Shown here piece by piece: positions 35,901-47,656 of a stretch of 48,707 nucleotides of DNA. Positions within the stretch are counted from its first letter, which is position 1. Each line of letters begins with the position of its first letter. The notes under the pieces were generated by a model, which saw nothing but the letters and a program-made list of their open reading frames with translations, was not told the origin of the DNA and searched no databases. The DNA is from Daphnia carinata (taxonomy: Eukaryota; Arthropoda; Branchiopoda; Diplostraca; Daphniidae): contig NW_026712491.1 in NCBI RefSeq assembly GCF_022539665.2, forward strand, positions 1-48,707, written 5' to 3'. A program made the position numbers and the translations under genes.

Positions 35901-37132
35901 TGGTGCAATTGGATGTGAAGACAGCCTTTCTGAACGGGGATCTTCATGAAGAACTCTATATGTTTCAACCAACGGGATTCGAAATTGAAGGGCAAGAAAA
36001 TCTGGTGTGCCGACTGAACAAATCACTGTATGGTTTAAAACAAGCTTCGCGTTCCTGGAATGAGAAATTCAACAACTTCTTGGTGCAGTATGGTTTCTCA
36101 CAAAGTAAAGCAGACCCGTGTGTTTACACGATTAGAACAGAAACCGAACTAACCATAATGGCCATATGGGTCGATGACGGAGTCGTTTGCAGTTCTCTAC
36201 AATCAAGACTGGAAGACATTGTCCGCTACCTTGAGAGTGTGTTTGAAATGACTCACGGTGATGTAGAATGCTTCGTGGGGATCGAAATAAGAAGAAATCG
36301 AGAAAAGGGCCTTATTCATATCAATCAAGAAAAATACATCGAGAAGATCCTCAAGAAATTCCATATGGAAAAATGTTATCCCAAATCCGTACCGGCAGAC
36401 CCACATGCAAGATTGTCCAATAATGCAGAAAGAGACCCGAAGGACTCATTTCCGTTTAGAGAAGCAGTTGGATCCTTGATGTTTGCGGCCACTTGCACAA
36501 GACCTGATATTGCATTTGCAGTAAATCAAGTTGCACAATTCTCAAATAATCCAGCAAAGGCACATTGGGAGGCAGTGAAGAGAATTCTTTCGTATCTTCG
36601 AGGCACCATCACTGCTGGAGTCTGCTATGGAGGAGTACAGGAAAGTAACATGCTGATAACATACTCGGACTCGGATTACGCTGGCGATCTCGTCACTAGG
36701 AAATCAACAACTGGCATTTTCTGTTTTCTCAATGGTGGCCCAGTGTCATGGTCAAGCCGTCGTCAGGACTGTGTATCTCTTTCGTCTACTGAAGCGGAAT
36801 ATGTCGCTGCCAGTACAGCCACAAAGTCAGTCATGTGGTTTCGGCAACTACTGGGTGACATTGGATTTGAGCAGAAGTCACCTACTACTTTGTTGTGTGA
36901 TAATCAGGGTGCAATCAGCTTGGTGAAAAACTCTGGGCATCAAGCGAGAACAAAGCACATAGACGTTAAGTACCATCACATTCGCAACATGGTCGAGGAA
37001 GGAGTCATCCACATTGAGTACATTCACACTTCACAACAACTAGCAGATATTTTAACAAAGCCTCTGGATGGACAGCTCTTCAGTCGACTACGGGAAGAAA
37101 GCAACATAGTTGATTTTAATCATGTGATGTAA
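32915..37132 (+). CDS. Copia gag-pol polyprotein, intact (1405 aa)
   Basis: One uninterrupted frame encodes all functions for cytoplasmic reverse transcription and integration. The frame is open from an ATG at 32720 inside the LTR, but that lies upstream of the TATA-like site, so I chose MTSNPIKEM at 32915. Approximate order: gag (1-250); CCHC knuckle CNYCGGKNHWESQC (258-271); aspartic protease with DSG at 330; integrase HHCC finger (about 485-526); DDE core D555, D618, E654 with the usual 35-residue spacing; reverse transcriptase with LDVKTAFLNG (D1000) and WVDDG (D1087, D1088); and RNase H with YSDSDYAG (D1252), STEAEY and CDNQGA. WVDDG replaces the more common YVDD and DSGC the common DSGA. 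The frame ends with TAA 13 bp before the 3' LTR. It appears potentially active. Confidence 0.96.
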   Translation: MTSNPIKEMSHVAKFDGTNFQFWKFQITLLLEQHDLIEIVTGASKAPDPIIEAATQVVTNSVAIKTWNQRDSTARNFIVFTMESQQARSMMTCKSAKEMWTRLTDQYEQVASENKHFLRQRFYQYEFNKEHDIAAHITMIESMANQLNDMGASVDEVDIVTKIIVTLPPSYKHIISVWDNMDDSKKTLQSLRSRLFKEEARNKGCQEEDGVNAAFFAKKQEIPSQQSTYPQSAAARLPSQQPGQHSFGRGRGFRKRNCNYCGGKNHWESQCWTKKEHIENGIPNGSQPLHAQFAQFKPQRQPDWPGDYAFTTLPGGIKFEDNFRDNWYVDSGCTIHMSDQFHLFTNYQAVKSGSWPVKGVAHNNNLLQAKGMGDITIQTNVNEEWHSGILRNVLFVPGLGVNLFSVRSATRAGLLVLFNNDRVIISKGEKIVAVGESFSNHLYRLNIRSDKNHLLHAEYPKIGQNSDCQQIAFHVLSRAEAQPLHLWHHRLGHTDTKTIRKMESEKLVDGLIIKRSDTSAAPFCEGCALGKHHRLPFPTGGRKRANRIGELIHSDVCGPMSKPSPKGAKYFVIFKDDFSGYVFIYFIKLKSEVEALFRQLVQRILLETGHHVVTLRTDNGGEYFSNTFEEWLKERGIKHESSAPKTPEQNGVSERSNRTIVEPARSMLHAAGLPIELWAEASNTAVYIKNRVVSRSREGKTPYEIWKGIKPNFSHLRVFGADAYVHVPKDERTKFDPKAIKCIHVGYCETQKAFRLWDPATRKVRISRDVLFNEEKFCSIKSREFSFSDSPLVYPEPIPLVPENSISDPSGALSSEKQLSLNPDQSSEAQEAPVVTIDPVAMNPRKKKQVTIITPREEKPLGTRIRNKPNRWIEESQTEKYAGMAILDVEEPETVEEALNSAQSEKWMVAMDEEYKSLVKNNTWTICSLPAGRNAIRNKWVFKIKTGVEDKYKARLVAKGFTQRPGIDYEETYSPVVRHDSLRTVLAITAAANLEMVQLDVKTAFLNGDLHEELYMFQPTGFEIEGQENLVCRLNKSLYGLKQASRSWNEKFNNFLVQYGFSQSKADPCVYTIRTETELTIMAIWVDDGVVCSSLQSRLEDIVRYLESVFEMTHGDVECFVGIEIRRNREKGLIHINQEKYIEKILKKFHMEKCYPKSVPADPHARLSNNAERDPKDSFPFREAVGSLMFAATCTRPDIAFAVNQVAQFSNNPAKAHWEAVKRILSYLRGTITAGVCYGGVQESNMLITYSDSDYAGDLVTRKSTTGIFCFLNGGPVSWSSRRQDCVSLSSTEAEYVAASTATKSVMWFRQLLGDIGFEQKSPTTLLCDNQGAISLVKNSGHQARTKHIDVKYHHIRNMVEEGVIHIEYIHTSQQLADILTKPLDGQLFSRLREESNIVDFNHVM

Positions 37133-37136
37133 AATT

Positions 37137-37145
37137 GAGTGGGTG
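37137..37145 (+). other. Polypurine tract of copia copy 2
   Basis: GAGTGGGTG abuts the 3' LTR and lies just after the gag-pol stop codon. This is the expected plus-strand primer site. Confidence 0.75.
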
Positions 37146-37350
37146 TGTTGAAATACCAATTTCCATCTCATGTGGTGAGAAGAGGCTTCCACTTTATGTA
37201 ACCATGTTGCCCTGATTCCTCTTTACGTTATGTCATATGTCAGTGTTGAAAAGTCTATCTGGATCTATGTGGCAATTTCTGTGGTGTCAGTCTATTCATA
37301 AATATAAAGCAAGTAAGGTGTTAACTCTTGTATGTATACTTTGTTTAACA
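37146..37350 (+). repeat. 3' LTR of copia copy 2
   Basis: 205 bp, the same as the 5' LTR with no difference seen by eye. It is followed by CGCAT, the right-hand target duplication. Read-through transcription from its TATA-like site would run into unit 5 antisense to transporter exons c, b and a. Confidence 0.96.
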
Positions 37351-39196
37351 CGCATTGGAGTACACCCCCCATTTTCCATACTTCAATATTTGAAGACATT
37401 CCTTCGGTTAGGCCCTGGACACCAGCCTCAAAGAAGGACTGAAAAAGAAAAAAAAATCTGTCATAACTGCACTGTTATTTTGGTAGCATACTTCATGTAG
37501 AAGGATGCATAAAACATAATTAAGGGCAGGGAATCATGTACATGCTTTCAAAACCAATAACATGTACTACATAGCCACAGAAACTGTTGACACTACTACA
37601 TCCAATGTTTCAATATCTCTCAAGAGGCACAGAGGTATATGATGAACATGCTATTTCCTGTGTATGATTAAGTTATATATTTTAGAACCTTATGGAAATA
37701 ATATCACTGGCATCCAGTAGAGAGCTTACCTGCCATAAGAATAAGTATTCGTGCTGACTGCAAGGAGTAATTTACACCTATTTTGATTAATATTTCTGGA
37801 CCGAGATCGCCAAGTACAACCAGATAGGCAATGCAGCAGCCCAGATAATGGCTATTTCCTCATTTCGCCCTTAGATTTTTATATGCTAAGGAAATGCTTA
37901 AATATTCGGCAGAGATAGGAGTTTCGGTTTGACAGTTTTTATTTTAATTATTGAAAAAATAGCCAAAAAGGTTGCGCTAAGCACTTGACTGACATACTAG
38001 TATCCTCCAGACCTGCCCCGATGGAGATCATATTGCTGTACTATATGATCCCCATCTCGCATCAGCTGATAGCTCTTACATCTCTATTCAGTTCTGCATT
38101 GGAATGGGGGGCCAATGATTGGTGGACCAATCATTGTGGGTGCCATCATCATCATACCAACGCTTGACGTTTCGAGTTGTAATTGCTTACAGACTCTTGG
38201 TACTAGTTCCCAACATTGGGAGGGTACCATACCCAGTCATTGTTCAAGTGCCGCTACGTTAAAGATGTTCACGCAACTATTATATACCGTGAATGACGAC
38301 CCCAAACCATGTTGATAACGCTAGCGGGCATTTTCCGTCTTAAACTAATTCTCATTTAAATTCAGTGAAACTATTGCACAATGTAATAAATGAACTGTAT
38401 TCAGAAAATAGTGATAAACAACATCCAAGGTAATTATAAACAAAACACTTGAGTAAATGTTTAAAATTTTCAATTATTATGTAGCACTCACGAATTAGGG
38501 CGTGGCATCACGCACCGTTAATGACATGCAAGAATACTCCATATCACCTTGCGGCCGATTTTGGCACTAGTGCATTCATGCATTGGCTTGGTGCTATTCT
38601 AGTTGTGAAGGGAAAGTAAGTTAAAGCTAATGTAGGTTTGTCATTATTTATTTTTTGCATTCATATCCAAACGTATAAGTAGCCCTGCATGCAGCTCATC
38701 GCGTCTGTTGGGCCATAATACTTTAACAATCACGGTTTCTAAATTTCCGCTTTGGAAAACAATGACCTTATGCCACATTCCCAGGACTTATCAAGTCTAG
38801 TTGATAATGGTTGTTCGTAATTACAATCCATTCAGTTGTCACCATGAATATTCCACAAAGGATTTTTTGAACGTTAGTTACCTTTTGGGTTATGCGTTAA
38901 AGATTGAGTCTACATGTTCAGGTATAATACATATGCATATGCATGCAAGTATATACATAAAATACATATGCAAACGTTGAATAATCAAAGAAGTTTGATG
39001 TTTCACGCTAGCGCTGTAGCGTACTGGCGCGCTAGTAATGGTTTCGATTCGCACACACATTTATTTCATATTTTAGATTACTCCAAAAGTAGTTAAACTC
39101 TACGTAAAGACAAATTCCATTTTCATGTTCCTTGAGTAATTTTTAATCAGAATCATCTATAGTTATCTAGATTCAATGCTATTATTTTTTAATAGG

Positions 39197-39830
39197 AAAA
39201 AATTTTAAGCCCGACAATATAAGCGCGGGCTTATTTTTTAACCCAACTTTACCGTTTTTTACGTTTTATTAAAAAACTTTGAGTCCCACGAGAACACAAT
39301 CCTCACAATCGTGATCTCCGTTCAATTCTGCATCGAAACCATGTATTTAAAGCGAAATCTAACATTTTGTCAAAATTGCTAAGAGAGAAGGCCTTCTCAC
39401 TTTTGTCAAAATCGGAAAAAATCGAAATCTCTCGGAATGCGATGAAAATCCCACAGTATAACCCTATTTTAACGCGGATTCAGAAAAAACCATTTGTTTT
39501 ATTTTCAAGTAAGCCGTTTTTGAAATAATCGTAATTTAAAGATAAAGTCGGGCTTATTTTTTTAGTCGGGCTTATTTTTTTAAACCCAACTTCCCCGTTT
39601 TTTACGTTTTATTAAAACACTATGAGTTCCACGAGAAAACAACCCTCATATTCGTGATGCCCGTTCAATTCTGCATCGAAACCACGTATTTAAAGCGAAA
39701 TCTAAAATTTTGCCAAAATTGCAAAAGTGAGAAGGCCTTCTCGCTTTTCCACTTTTCCTCAAATCCTAGATTTCATTAAAAATACAGTATTCCGAAGTCG
39801 GGCTTATTTAGTCGGGCTTAAAAAATTTTT
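39197..39830. mobile_element. MITE-like block (unit 5, 634 bp)
   Basis: Type A form: short palindrome near 39387 and no ~90 bp stretch. Unlike unit 1 it has the doubled central iteron and only two right-end iterons. Confidence 0.6.
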
Positions 39831-39975
39831 CGGTCAGTGTATAGACAATTAACTAGAAATGTGACCGGTAGATGGCGATAGAAGTCAAACAGAAAAAAAA
39901 ACAATATTTTTTATTTTTATTTGGGTAAAACGGATTGCCGTATTGCCATATGTACTCTTGTTTTTGGTTAACGAT

Positions 39976-40562
39976 ATGGATGCAATTACATTCAATGAGC
40001 GATGCCTGGAAGATGACTACTACTACACATTAGGTTGCGATGATTCCTCCAGTGTAAGTTTCGGTCAGATTTGTGCTGTTTGTTCTTTTTTTTTAGTTCT
40101 TTATATTCACTTCATACATAAATAGGTTGACCAAATATTAACCTAATACAAACACAGAGTATTACGTTGTCATCCTGATAAGAATCCATATGACAAGTCC
40201 ACTACTCAGTTTCAAAAACTTCAGGTAAATAGATTCTGCACATTAACCAAGTAATGTGATAGATACAGTTAATTTCTGGTCATTCCAACAGGAAGCTAAG
40301 GAGGTGCTCTGTGACCCAGAAAAGCGAAATGATTATGACAGATGGAAAACAAGTGGAATAACAATTTCACACAAGCAATGGATTGTCATAAATAAACGAT
40401 CTACTGCCGTAAGTATTATATGTGCAACATCAGGATGTCTTTCTATGTAGGTTTAAAGTAAAATAGATTGAAATATTAAAATTAACACAGGTTCTCCACT
40501 GGGCCATACCAAAACATGAACAAAAAATGCTACAGGCAAGATAGAAACGTTCGTCAAACAAG
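39976..40562 (+). pseudogene. DNAJC12: DNAJC12-like pseudogene (unit 5)
   Basis: Exons 39976-40053, 40126-40224, 40292-40408 and 40491-40544, with the TAA stop at 40144-40146. His variant in exon 3. It lies in a type A unit, and the A-specific segment begins about 370 bp after the last exon. Confidence 0.88.
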
Positions 40563-40929
40563 GTAAATGCAAATTTTTCGTTCTGTACATTAATGCCATA
40601 AAGCATTTATTTTAGGACTTTGAATACCAGCAATCCTTGTAAGAATGGAATTTTGACATTAATTTCATTGCAGAAACAATACGGAATGTATTTGCAACAG
40701 GTATTTCTTGTGAAACGAAAAAAAACTTTTTTTTTATTGATTTCAGATTTGCTGATAAAATTATATTGTTCCCTTACAAAAAACTGTATGTGCAATTGCC
40801 AAGATTTCGTTCTCAATAATAAGCTAATATTTTTTAAACAGAAGAGTCAGAAGGGGTGAAATTGTTAAATGGTAATTATGGCCAACAGATATTGATTAAT
40901 GCTTTTTAGTTTGTGGTTCCGAACTGAAT

Positions 40930-41684
40930 GACAATTTCTATTTATACAATACTTTTTACTGCAACCTTTATATTTCGTTCACGTCTGGAAATGAGACGAC
41001 CGAAACAAGGAGCCGAGGGCGTAAATGTCCCAAAGACTGTTCAAGAAAGTCACACACAAAAGGTAAACACTTGACAAACAATATTAATAATATAAGAAAT
41101 GCGTTCATACGAAATCCAACCAAATTCCCTTAACGCAAACTTACAACACGAGAATAACCTTACATAAATCCAGAACAAAACCACACAAGAAATGTGAAGA
41201 GCACTTGTCAAATATAACCGTTCACGATCAAGCTACGCGAAAAAGAGAGGGATTGCCAGCTTAGACAGCTGACACTTCCGGCAAGCGCCATCTGGCGTTC
41301 ATTACAACAACATTTAGAAAAGTATATAGATAATAATAGGATGCCATCTGGCGCTGGAAATCAAGACTACTGTTTTTCTAACTTATCAATAATAACAACA
41401 TGAGCATTACAAGAAGAGGAAACACGTCACCTAGTGCTGAACTTTAGAACTACTTATTTCTATTTGGGACTAATCGTTACACGCCATCTCCTCCTCCCCC
41501 GGAGGTTTGAGATGTCGAAGCAATTGTATTTCTTTGATTAGTGCTTAAGTCTAACTTAATTGGCCATAATGAAAAGAAAAATTGGAAAATCTTAATCGTT
41601 ATCCCACACAAAAAAAAAACAAAAAAACAAGCAAAAAAAAACAAAACAAAACAAAAATCAGTACGATTGACACGAAACACCATT
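40930..41684. other. Type A-specific 755 bp segment (unit 5)
   Basis: Same borders and net length as the unit 1 segment, despite small shifts of A-run length between 41608 and 41655. Confidence 0.8.
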
Positions 41685-43751
41685 ATTTTAAAGTACTATT
41701 CTGGTGTCATTTCTGTCAACAAGGTAAATAGGTTTCTTGTACATGTTTTCTGAAAACGTAATTGTGTTAATTATTTTTTTTTTGTCTTTTAGTTCATTAA
41801 AGGGACATACTATGTCTGAACAATGTAGATGTGAAGATACTAAGAGGAACGAGGAGTTAGGCAAGATAGGTACGTTGTTCGTCAACTAGGTAAATGCATG
41901 TTTTTTTTTATTTTTCAAAATGATTTGGCTAATATTCTATGAAAAAAGGCATGGTGTTTAGTAGGAAATCCATTTTGAAAAGATGGCAATGTCTTAACGA
42001 TACAGCAACAGCGCCAAAGAATCTCTCATTTGCATCAGAACGTGGATCGCTACACTTTCAGTTGATCGTATTTGTTTCTGCTATAATATTCATGAGCGTT
42101 TATTCGATCATTCTAAACTATGACATGTGTTTTCTTTTGTTGTTTCAAATATTTTAACCTGTCCATCGTCTGCCTAGATGAAGCTTTCTCATCGTAAACA
42201 TTTTTTTTTTTCAGAAAATGAGTCTTCTGGAAGAAGAACTTTTGCCACCGAACGATTTGACATCAAACAAATGAATGTATACTTGTGAGTATTGACCAAA
42301 CAGATGTCGCGGTTCTTCATTAATCATCAGTCTCATATTTAATGTGTTCGAAAAAGAAAAACTTCAAATAGTTGGAAAAATGCCAACGTTAAAGACTGTA
42401 TTGGATGGTGACGTGACGTGACGTGACGTTACGGCCATCATAACAGTTCCGACATTTGTGTCACATGGGGAAGAGAAACATTTTGACCCGTAATGATGCA
42501 TCACTCGTGTCAATTGCACTAAAACCCTATAATCTTTTTTTTTCTTAAAATCTTTTTAAACATACTGAATAGTAAAAAATGTCATTGAAAATATTATCCT
42601 CTATTTCTGCGGCTCGAAAAATCTTTTCTCGTCCTGCGAATGGTATTATTTTAAAATTAATTACACACCTGATTGTTACATTGAGTTAATTGTATTTTTT
42701 TTCTGTATCACGATACGGCGATTTTTTTTCCTACTTCGTCTTACGCAACTATCTTCAGCTACACAATCATGGCAAATGACTGTCAATGGCATTAACAACC
42801 CATGATTACTTTGTAATTTTTGTATTATTAATTATTAGGAAACATTTATACATCACACACATTTTATTACAACTGACACATTTACATAATTGACACCAGA
42901 AACATACACACACACATGACACCAATTACACTTTCTGCAACTATTGGGTATTAAACCCTAATATTCGGCATAGCTTGCCGATACTCAACCATTGAGCTAT
43001 AGTCACATATAATTTCAGTCTCGTATACCTTGAGTCAACGCACGATCATTTTGTATAGTCAATGTTTTCTTCTTGCTATGCTATTTGCCAGTCTGATCAG
43101 CGACTGTATAACTATCATAGCTTATTTGTAAAGCGTCTGGCTGCGGGTATCAACATACTAAGGTTGAAACCCAGTTCGATGCTCAACCTTGGACTAAATT
43201 CACACATGAATTCTCTCTTCTATAGCTTGAGTCATAATATTATTATATAGTCAATGTATCTCATCTCGATATGCTATTTGTTAGTCTCCTTTCTTATGGT
43301 GTAAATACCGCAGATTATACGTAGAAAGTCCGCTTTTGACTTCAGTAATTGCTCACACAGGAATAACACAGTTTTGCACACACAATCAGATTGGTTGAGC
43401 ACCAAACTGATCTTGGTACTTTTATCTCGATGGTTTTCACCTGTTTCACTTCACGTTGAGGGGAAGCACACGTGCACTGTGGGAGCTTGTGGTAGTTCTC
43501 TCTATGGATTAATGCAACGGTTTATTTGTATCTGGACTGCTGGAACTGCCGATTGCACAACCGCCAGACTAATATTTGAAATTGCTAATTCTTCAATCGC
43601 GGCTGTTACATCATTATTGGATCCCAATTCTTCGTTTTTTTCTCCTGAAAATGAACGAAAACCAGTAAATAAAAGATCTATGTAGTAGATCAAATTGTCC
43701 TAATGATAGTATTGAATAAGAATAAAAAAGCGAGACGAAAAACACAACAAC

Positions 43752-45427
43752 TTAAACGATAATCTGGGAATGAAATCCCAAACCGAATGCTGACCTATTG
43801 AAGCTAAGAGGATCATTGAAGGAATTATCACCAAGTCTGTTGAAGTTGTCCATCATGACTACTGCTGGCGATGACTGAGGCAACGGAAGGTCAAATTTGG
43901 CTTCGATTTCCCTTAAACTAGGCGGAATGATGACCTCAGCGTGAGTTTCCGAGTATTCTTCCTCTGCATAAATATTGGCAGCGGTGCCCAAAAGAAGAAT
44001 AATCAATCCGCACACGAACAGTACCTAACGCACGGAGAATTCTTTAGTTATTGCGAGTGACAAAATTCTTCGAAGACCCACTTTGGCAATCCAGCGTTCA
44101 CCAGAAGTCGATGGGACAACTTGCAGATAAATCCACGCAGGCGCAACACAACAAACTGCCGTTCCTGAAGTGGCACCCACCAGACCTAAAACGAACTCGA
44201 CATTCGGAATGCAGATACCAACAGACACCAATCGACATTTATATTTTCTTTTTCATCTTATTGTACTAGATTTCAATAAACTTTACCTATTATTAAGGTT
44301 GCCGTGACGATTATGAATGTCAGGATTTTGAAACGGAAATCCGAAAGTGAGCCGGTTGTTCCTCCTGACATCCCGCCACTAGTTTCAGACGTCTGAAGGG
44401 ATTCCTCAACTTAAAAAACAAACAAAAGCAAACACTTTGGCATAACGATTACATCATCAATGAATTAACGCTTTACCTTTCCATACACTAATGAATGAAA
44501 GCTTGTCCTGCAGGGCAAAACACACGACGGAAAGCTCAAGATAATCGATAGCAGGAATCCCACTTTCATAAGGTCAGTTACAAAAGACGGCGCAAAACTT
44601 ATGAGGATATTGCCTAGTCGAGACAAAATATGACCCAATGAAATTCGTCAGATTTTCCTAGGCAAAAAGTTTACAATATGTTGACTTGCCAGTAAAATGC
44701 GTATCCGCAAAGGCTAGGTAGCCAGCTATTCCTACCCCCATGTACATAAAAGTGCACAAATCAATGGCTGTCGATATTACTCGATCCATTGCTTTTAGGG
44801 AAGGTTCTGGTATACTTCGAACACCTGCCTATGCATTTAAAAAGCTGATCATTAAATCTGGCATTCTCCTTGTCAATTTAAATATTTCCACTCACGTTTG
44901 GCATCATAAAGCCATGGAAAATATCGGTACGCATTGGAGTACACCCCCCATTTTCCATACTTCAATATTTGAAGACATTCCTTCGGTTAGGCCCTGGACA
45001 CCAGCCTCAAAGAAGGACTGAAAAAGAAAAAAAAATCTGTCATAACTGCACTGTTATTTTGGTAGCATACTTCATGTAGAAGGATGCATAAAACATAATT
45101 AAGGGCAGGGAATCATGTACATGCTTTCAAAACCAATAACATGTACTACATAGCCACAGAAACTGTTGACACTACATCCAATGTTTCAATATCTCTCAAG
45201 AGGCACAGAGGTATATGATGAACATGCCATTTCCTGTGTATGATTAAGTTATATATTTTAGAACCTTATGGAAATAATATCACTGGCATCCAGTAGAGAG
45301 CTTACCTGCCATAAGAATAAGTATTCGTGCTGACTGCAAGGAGTAATTTACACCTATTTTGATTAATATTTCTGGACCGAGATCGCCAAGTACAACCAGA
45401 TAGGCAATGCAGCAGCCCAGATAATGG
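43752..45427 (-). pseudogene. SLC38A10: SLC38A10-like transporter pseudogene (units 5/6)
   Basis: Exons h 43752-44024, g 44082-44218, f 44287-44392, e 44477-44613, d 44690-44824, c 44896-45017, b ~45125-45233, a 45306-45427. It carries the shared frameshift, TAG, TGA (44904-44906) and TG acceptor. Exon c has the GGGGGG variant (WKMGGV) seen also at the start of unit 1. No copia insertion is present at this copy of the site. Confidence 0.82.
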
Positions 45428-46770
45428 CTATTTCCTCATTTCGCCCTTAGATTTTTATATGTTAAGGAAATGCTTAAATATTCGGCAGAGATAGGAGTTT
45501 CGGTTTGACAGTTTTTATTTTAATTATTGAAAAAATAGCCAAAAAGGTTGCGCTAAGCACTTGACTGACATACTAGTATCCTCCAGACCTGCCCCGATGG
45601 AGATCATATTGCTGTACTATATGATCCCCATCTCGCATCAGCTGATAGCTCTTACATCTCTATTCAGTTCTGCATTGGAATGGGGGGCCAATGATTGGTG
45701 GACCAATCATTGTGGGTGCCATCATCATCATACCAACGCTTGACGTTTCGAGTTGTAATTGCTTACAGACTCTTGGTACTAGTTCCCAACATTGGGAGGG
45801 TACCATACCCAGTCATTGTTCAAGTGCCGCTACGTTAAAGATGTTCACGCAACTATTATATACCGTGAATGACGACCCCAAACCATGTTGATAACGCTAG
45901 CGGGCATTTTCCGTCTTAAACTAATTCTCATTTAAATTCAGTGAAACTATTGCACAATGTAATAAATGAACTGTATTCAGAAAATAGTGATAAACAACAT
46001 CCAAGGTAATTATAAACAAAACACTTGAGTAAATGTTTAAAATTTTCAATTATTATGTAGCACTCACGAATTAGGGCGTGGCATCACGCACCGTTAATGA
46101 CATGCAAGAATACTCCATATCACCTTGCGGCCGATTTTGGCACTAGTGCATTCATGCATTGGCTTGGTGCTATTCTAGTTGTGAAGGGAAAGTAAGTTAA
46201 AGCTAATGTAGGTTTGTCATTATTTATTTTTTGCATTCATATCCAAACGTATAAGTAGCCCTGCATGCAGCTCATCGCGTCTGTTGGGCCATAATACTTT
46301 AACAATCACGGTTTCTAAATTTCCGCTTTGGAAAACAATGACCTTATGCCACATTCCCAGGACTTATCAAGTCTAGTTGATAATGGTTGTTCGTAATTAC
46401 AATCCATTCAGTTGTCACCATGAATATTCCACAAAGGATTTTTTGAACGTTAGTTACCTTTTGGGTTATGCGTTAAAGATTGAGTCTACATGTTCAGGTA
46501 TAATACATATGCATATGCATGCAAGTATATACATAAAATACATATGCAAACGTTGAATAATCAAAGAAGTTTGATGTTTCACGCTAGCGCTGTAGCGTAC
46601 TGGCGCGCTAGTAATGGTTTCGATTCGCACACACATTTATTTCATATTTTAGATTACTCCAAAAGTATAAACTCTACGTAAAGACAAATTCCATTTTCAT
46701 GTTCCTTGAGTAATTTTTAATCAGAATCATCTATAGTTATCTAGATTCAATGCTATTATTTTTTAATAGG

Positions 46771-47510
46771 AAAAAATTTTAAGCCCGACAATATAAGCGC
46801 GGGCTTATTTTTTAACCCAACTTTACCGTTTTTTACGTTTTATTAAAAAACTTTGAGTCCCACGAGAACACAATCCTCACAATCGTGATCTCCGTTCAAT
46901 TCTGCATCGAAACCATGTATTTAAAGCGAAATCTAACATTTTGTCAAAATTGCTAAGAGAGAAGGCTATAGCCTTCTCACTTTTGTCAAAATCGGAAAAA
47001 ATCGAAATCTCTCGGAATGCGATGAAAATCCCACAGTATAACCCTATTTTAACGCGGATTCAGAAAAAACCATTTGTTTTATTTTCAAGTAAGCCGTTTT
47101 TGAAATAATCGTAATTTAAAGATAAAGTCGGGCTTATTTTTTTAGTCGGGCTTATTTTTTTAAACCCAACTTCCCCGTTTTTTACGTTTTATTAAAACAC
47201 TATGAGTTCCACGAGAAAACAACCCTCATATTCGTGATGCCCGTTCAATTCTGCATCGAAACCACGTATTTAAAGCGAAATCTAAAATTTTGCCAAAATT
47301 GCAAAAGTGAGAAGGCCTTCTCGCTTTTCCATTTTTCCTCAAATCCTAGATTTCATTAAAAATACAGTATTCCGATGCGAAATTAATCGCTGATCATGAA
47401 AATGGGGTATGTTTTTATATCAGACTTCTATTTTTTGAATTAACCCGTAAAAAAAACAGAAAGTCGGGCTTATTAAGTCGGGCTTATTTAGTCGGGCTTA
47501 AAAATTTTTT
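46771..47510. mobile_element. MITE-like block (unit 6, 740 bp)
   Basis: Type B form with doubled central iteron near 47125, the 20 bp palindrome near 46961, and three right-end iterons. Confidence 0.6.
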
Positions 47511-47656
47511 CGGTCAGTGTATAGACAATTAACTAGAAATGTGACCGGTAGATGGCGATAGAAGTCAAACAGAAAAAAAAACCAATATTTTTTATTTTTA
47601 TTTGGGTAAAACGGATTGCCGTATTGCCATATGTACTCTTGTTTTTGGTTAACGAT

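Larger units (their letters stand above)
32629..37350 (+). mobile_element. Complete copia-type LTR retrotransposon, copy 2 (4722 bp)
   Basis: Bounded by two 205 bp LTRs that look identical, and by a perfect 5 bp target duplication CGCAT (32624-32628 and 37351-37355). The empty site is visible in other units (for example 11662-11676). It has a primer site directly after the 5' LTR, one open gag-pol frame, and a polypurine tract before the 3' LTR. Order protease-integrase-reverse transcriptase-RNase H defines Ty1/copia. Identical LTRs and an open frame indicate a young insertion. Confidence 0.98.
31446..37851 (-). pseudogene. SLC38A10: SLC38A10-like transporter pseudogene split by copia copy 2 (units 4/5)
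   Basis: Exons h 31446-31718, g 31776-31912, f 31981-32086, e 32171-32307 and d 32384-32518 lie left of the element. Exon c is split into 32590-32628 and 37351-37438 by the 4722 bp copia insertion, which falls in the codons for LQCVP. Exons b (~37546-37657, with a private in-frame extra ACT) and a (37730-37851) lie to the right. The TGA stop is at 32598-32600. The host gene was already dead from shared lesions, so this insertion did not itself kill it. Confidence 0.82.
37351..44929. repeat. Array unit 5, type A (7579 bp)
   Basis: Directly follows copia copy 2 as unit 1 follows copy 1, and shares all type A markers with unit 1: the 755 bp segment (40930-41684), the short palindrome, GCTAAGG, and GAAGAGTC near 40839. 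Private changes include an extra ACT near 37595 and AGTAGTTAAAC near 39088. Confidence 0.93.
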
